A stretch of 64,000 bases of DNA from Caballeronia sordidicola. GTDB taxonomy: Bacteria > Pseudomonadota > Gammaproteobacteria > Burkholderiales > Burkholderiaceae. The DNA is taken from NCBI RefSeq assembly GCF_002220365.1, contig NZ_MTHB01000123.1, forward strand, positions 62,001 to 126,000. Direction: 5' to 3'. The position numbers and the translations under genes were made by a program. Positions 63,912 to 64,000 of this stretch are shown one piece after another (positions within the stretch are counted from its first letter, which is position 1; each line of letters opens with the position of its first letter). The notes under the pieces were generated by a model. The model made no database searches and had not been told where the DNA came from. It worked only from the letters and a program-made list of their open reading frames with translations.

Positions 63912-64000
63912 ATGTCCTACATCAGCGTCGAGATCAGAGACTACGATGAATCGCGAAAAGTGGTCACCGTCGCGTTCAGTGAAAAATGGCCCGTCACACT
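63912..64000 (+). CDS. Start of an unidentified gene (cut by the window edge)
   Basis: An ATG at 63912, preceded by a GGAGAGAT ribosome site, opens MSYISVEIRDYDESRKVVTV and continues to the edge. Only 29 residues are visible; too short for a family assignment. Confidence 0.5.
   Translation, partial: MSYISVEIRDYDESRKVVTVAFSEKWPVT

Overview
The window comes from a GC-rich bacterial genome. Gene content suggests a betaproteobacterium of the Burkholderiaceae (Burkholderia/Paraburkholderia/Caballeronia type): many LysR regulators each divergent from a small metabolic gene, several MFS carriers of the ACS and sugar-porter types, an intracellular polyhydroxyalkanoate depolymerase, and a type VI secretion (T6SS) VgrG/Tle3 module. 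The genus is inferred from content, not from a marker gene. I saw no rRNA, tRNA, CRISPR array or intact insertion sequence.

Layout. 1-1337: a partial LysR gene divergent from a PhyH-type dioxygenase. 1765-7733: a c-di-GMP-flavoured block, with an AGDEF-type GGDEF protein, a membrane EAL protein with degraded catalytic residues, and two paralogous MocR regulators on either side of the EAL gene. 7761-10235: a solitary AAA ATPase, an MFS remnant, and an exported phytochelatin-synthase-like lipoprotein with an intact Cys-His-Asp triad. 10585-13602: SDR plus F420-type reductase operon, divergent LysR with a perfect palindrome between, and a NUDIX hydrolase. 14021-17861: enoyl-CoA hydratase, acyl-CoA synthetase and flavin monooxygenase. 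18227-28000: Old Yellow Enzyme/LysR pair, a Gal80-like Gfo/Idh oxidoreductase, SDR, SnoaL protein, GlxA-type AraC regulator, alpha/beta hydrolase, and MFS/LysR pair. 28137-37431: second alpha/beta hydrolase, a broken SnoaL gene, sugar-porter MFS, Crp/Fnr regulator, uracil-DNA glycosylase-like protein, O-antigen-ligase-family protein, LysR and epimerase-like gene.

37623-44612 is a compact catabolic operon on the minus strand (MFS, enolase-superfamily sugar-acid dehydratase, second MFS, PdxA-like dehydrogenase, amidohydrolase/lactonase) with a divergent LysR regulator. It looks like a pathway for uptake and breakdown of a sugar lactone or sugar acid.

45301-60908 is an inserted T6SS effector island. 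Its left edge has a truncated MFS gene, a headless gene fragment and an AlpA-like regulator. Its right edge has an integrase remnant and a CheY remnant. Between them lies one translationally coupled plus-strand unit: VgrG with a C-terminal extension, a Tle3-type lipase effector, FIVE tandem paralogous immunity lipoproteins each joined by ATGA overlaps, a PAAR tip protein, an unrecognised four-helix membrane protein, a TssM/ImcF-like protein without a P-loop, and a small exported protein. The five-copy, mosaic immunity array is the most striking signal in the window. After the island come a glutathione S-transferase, the PHA depolymerase, a cupin and the first codons of a further gene.
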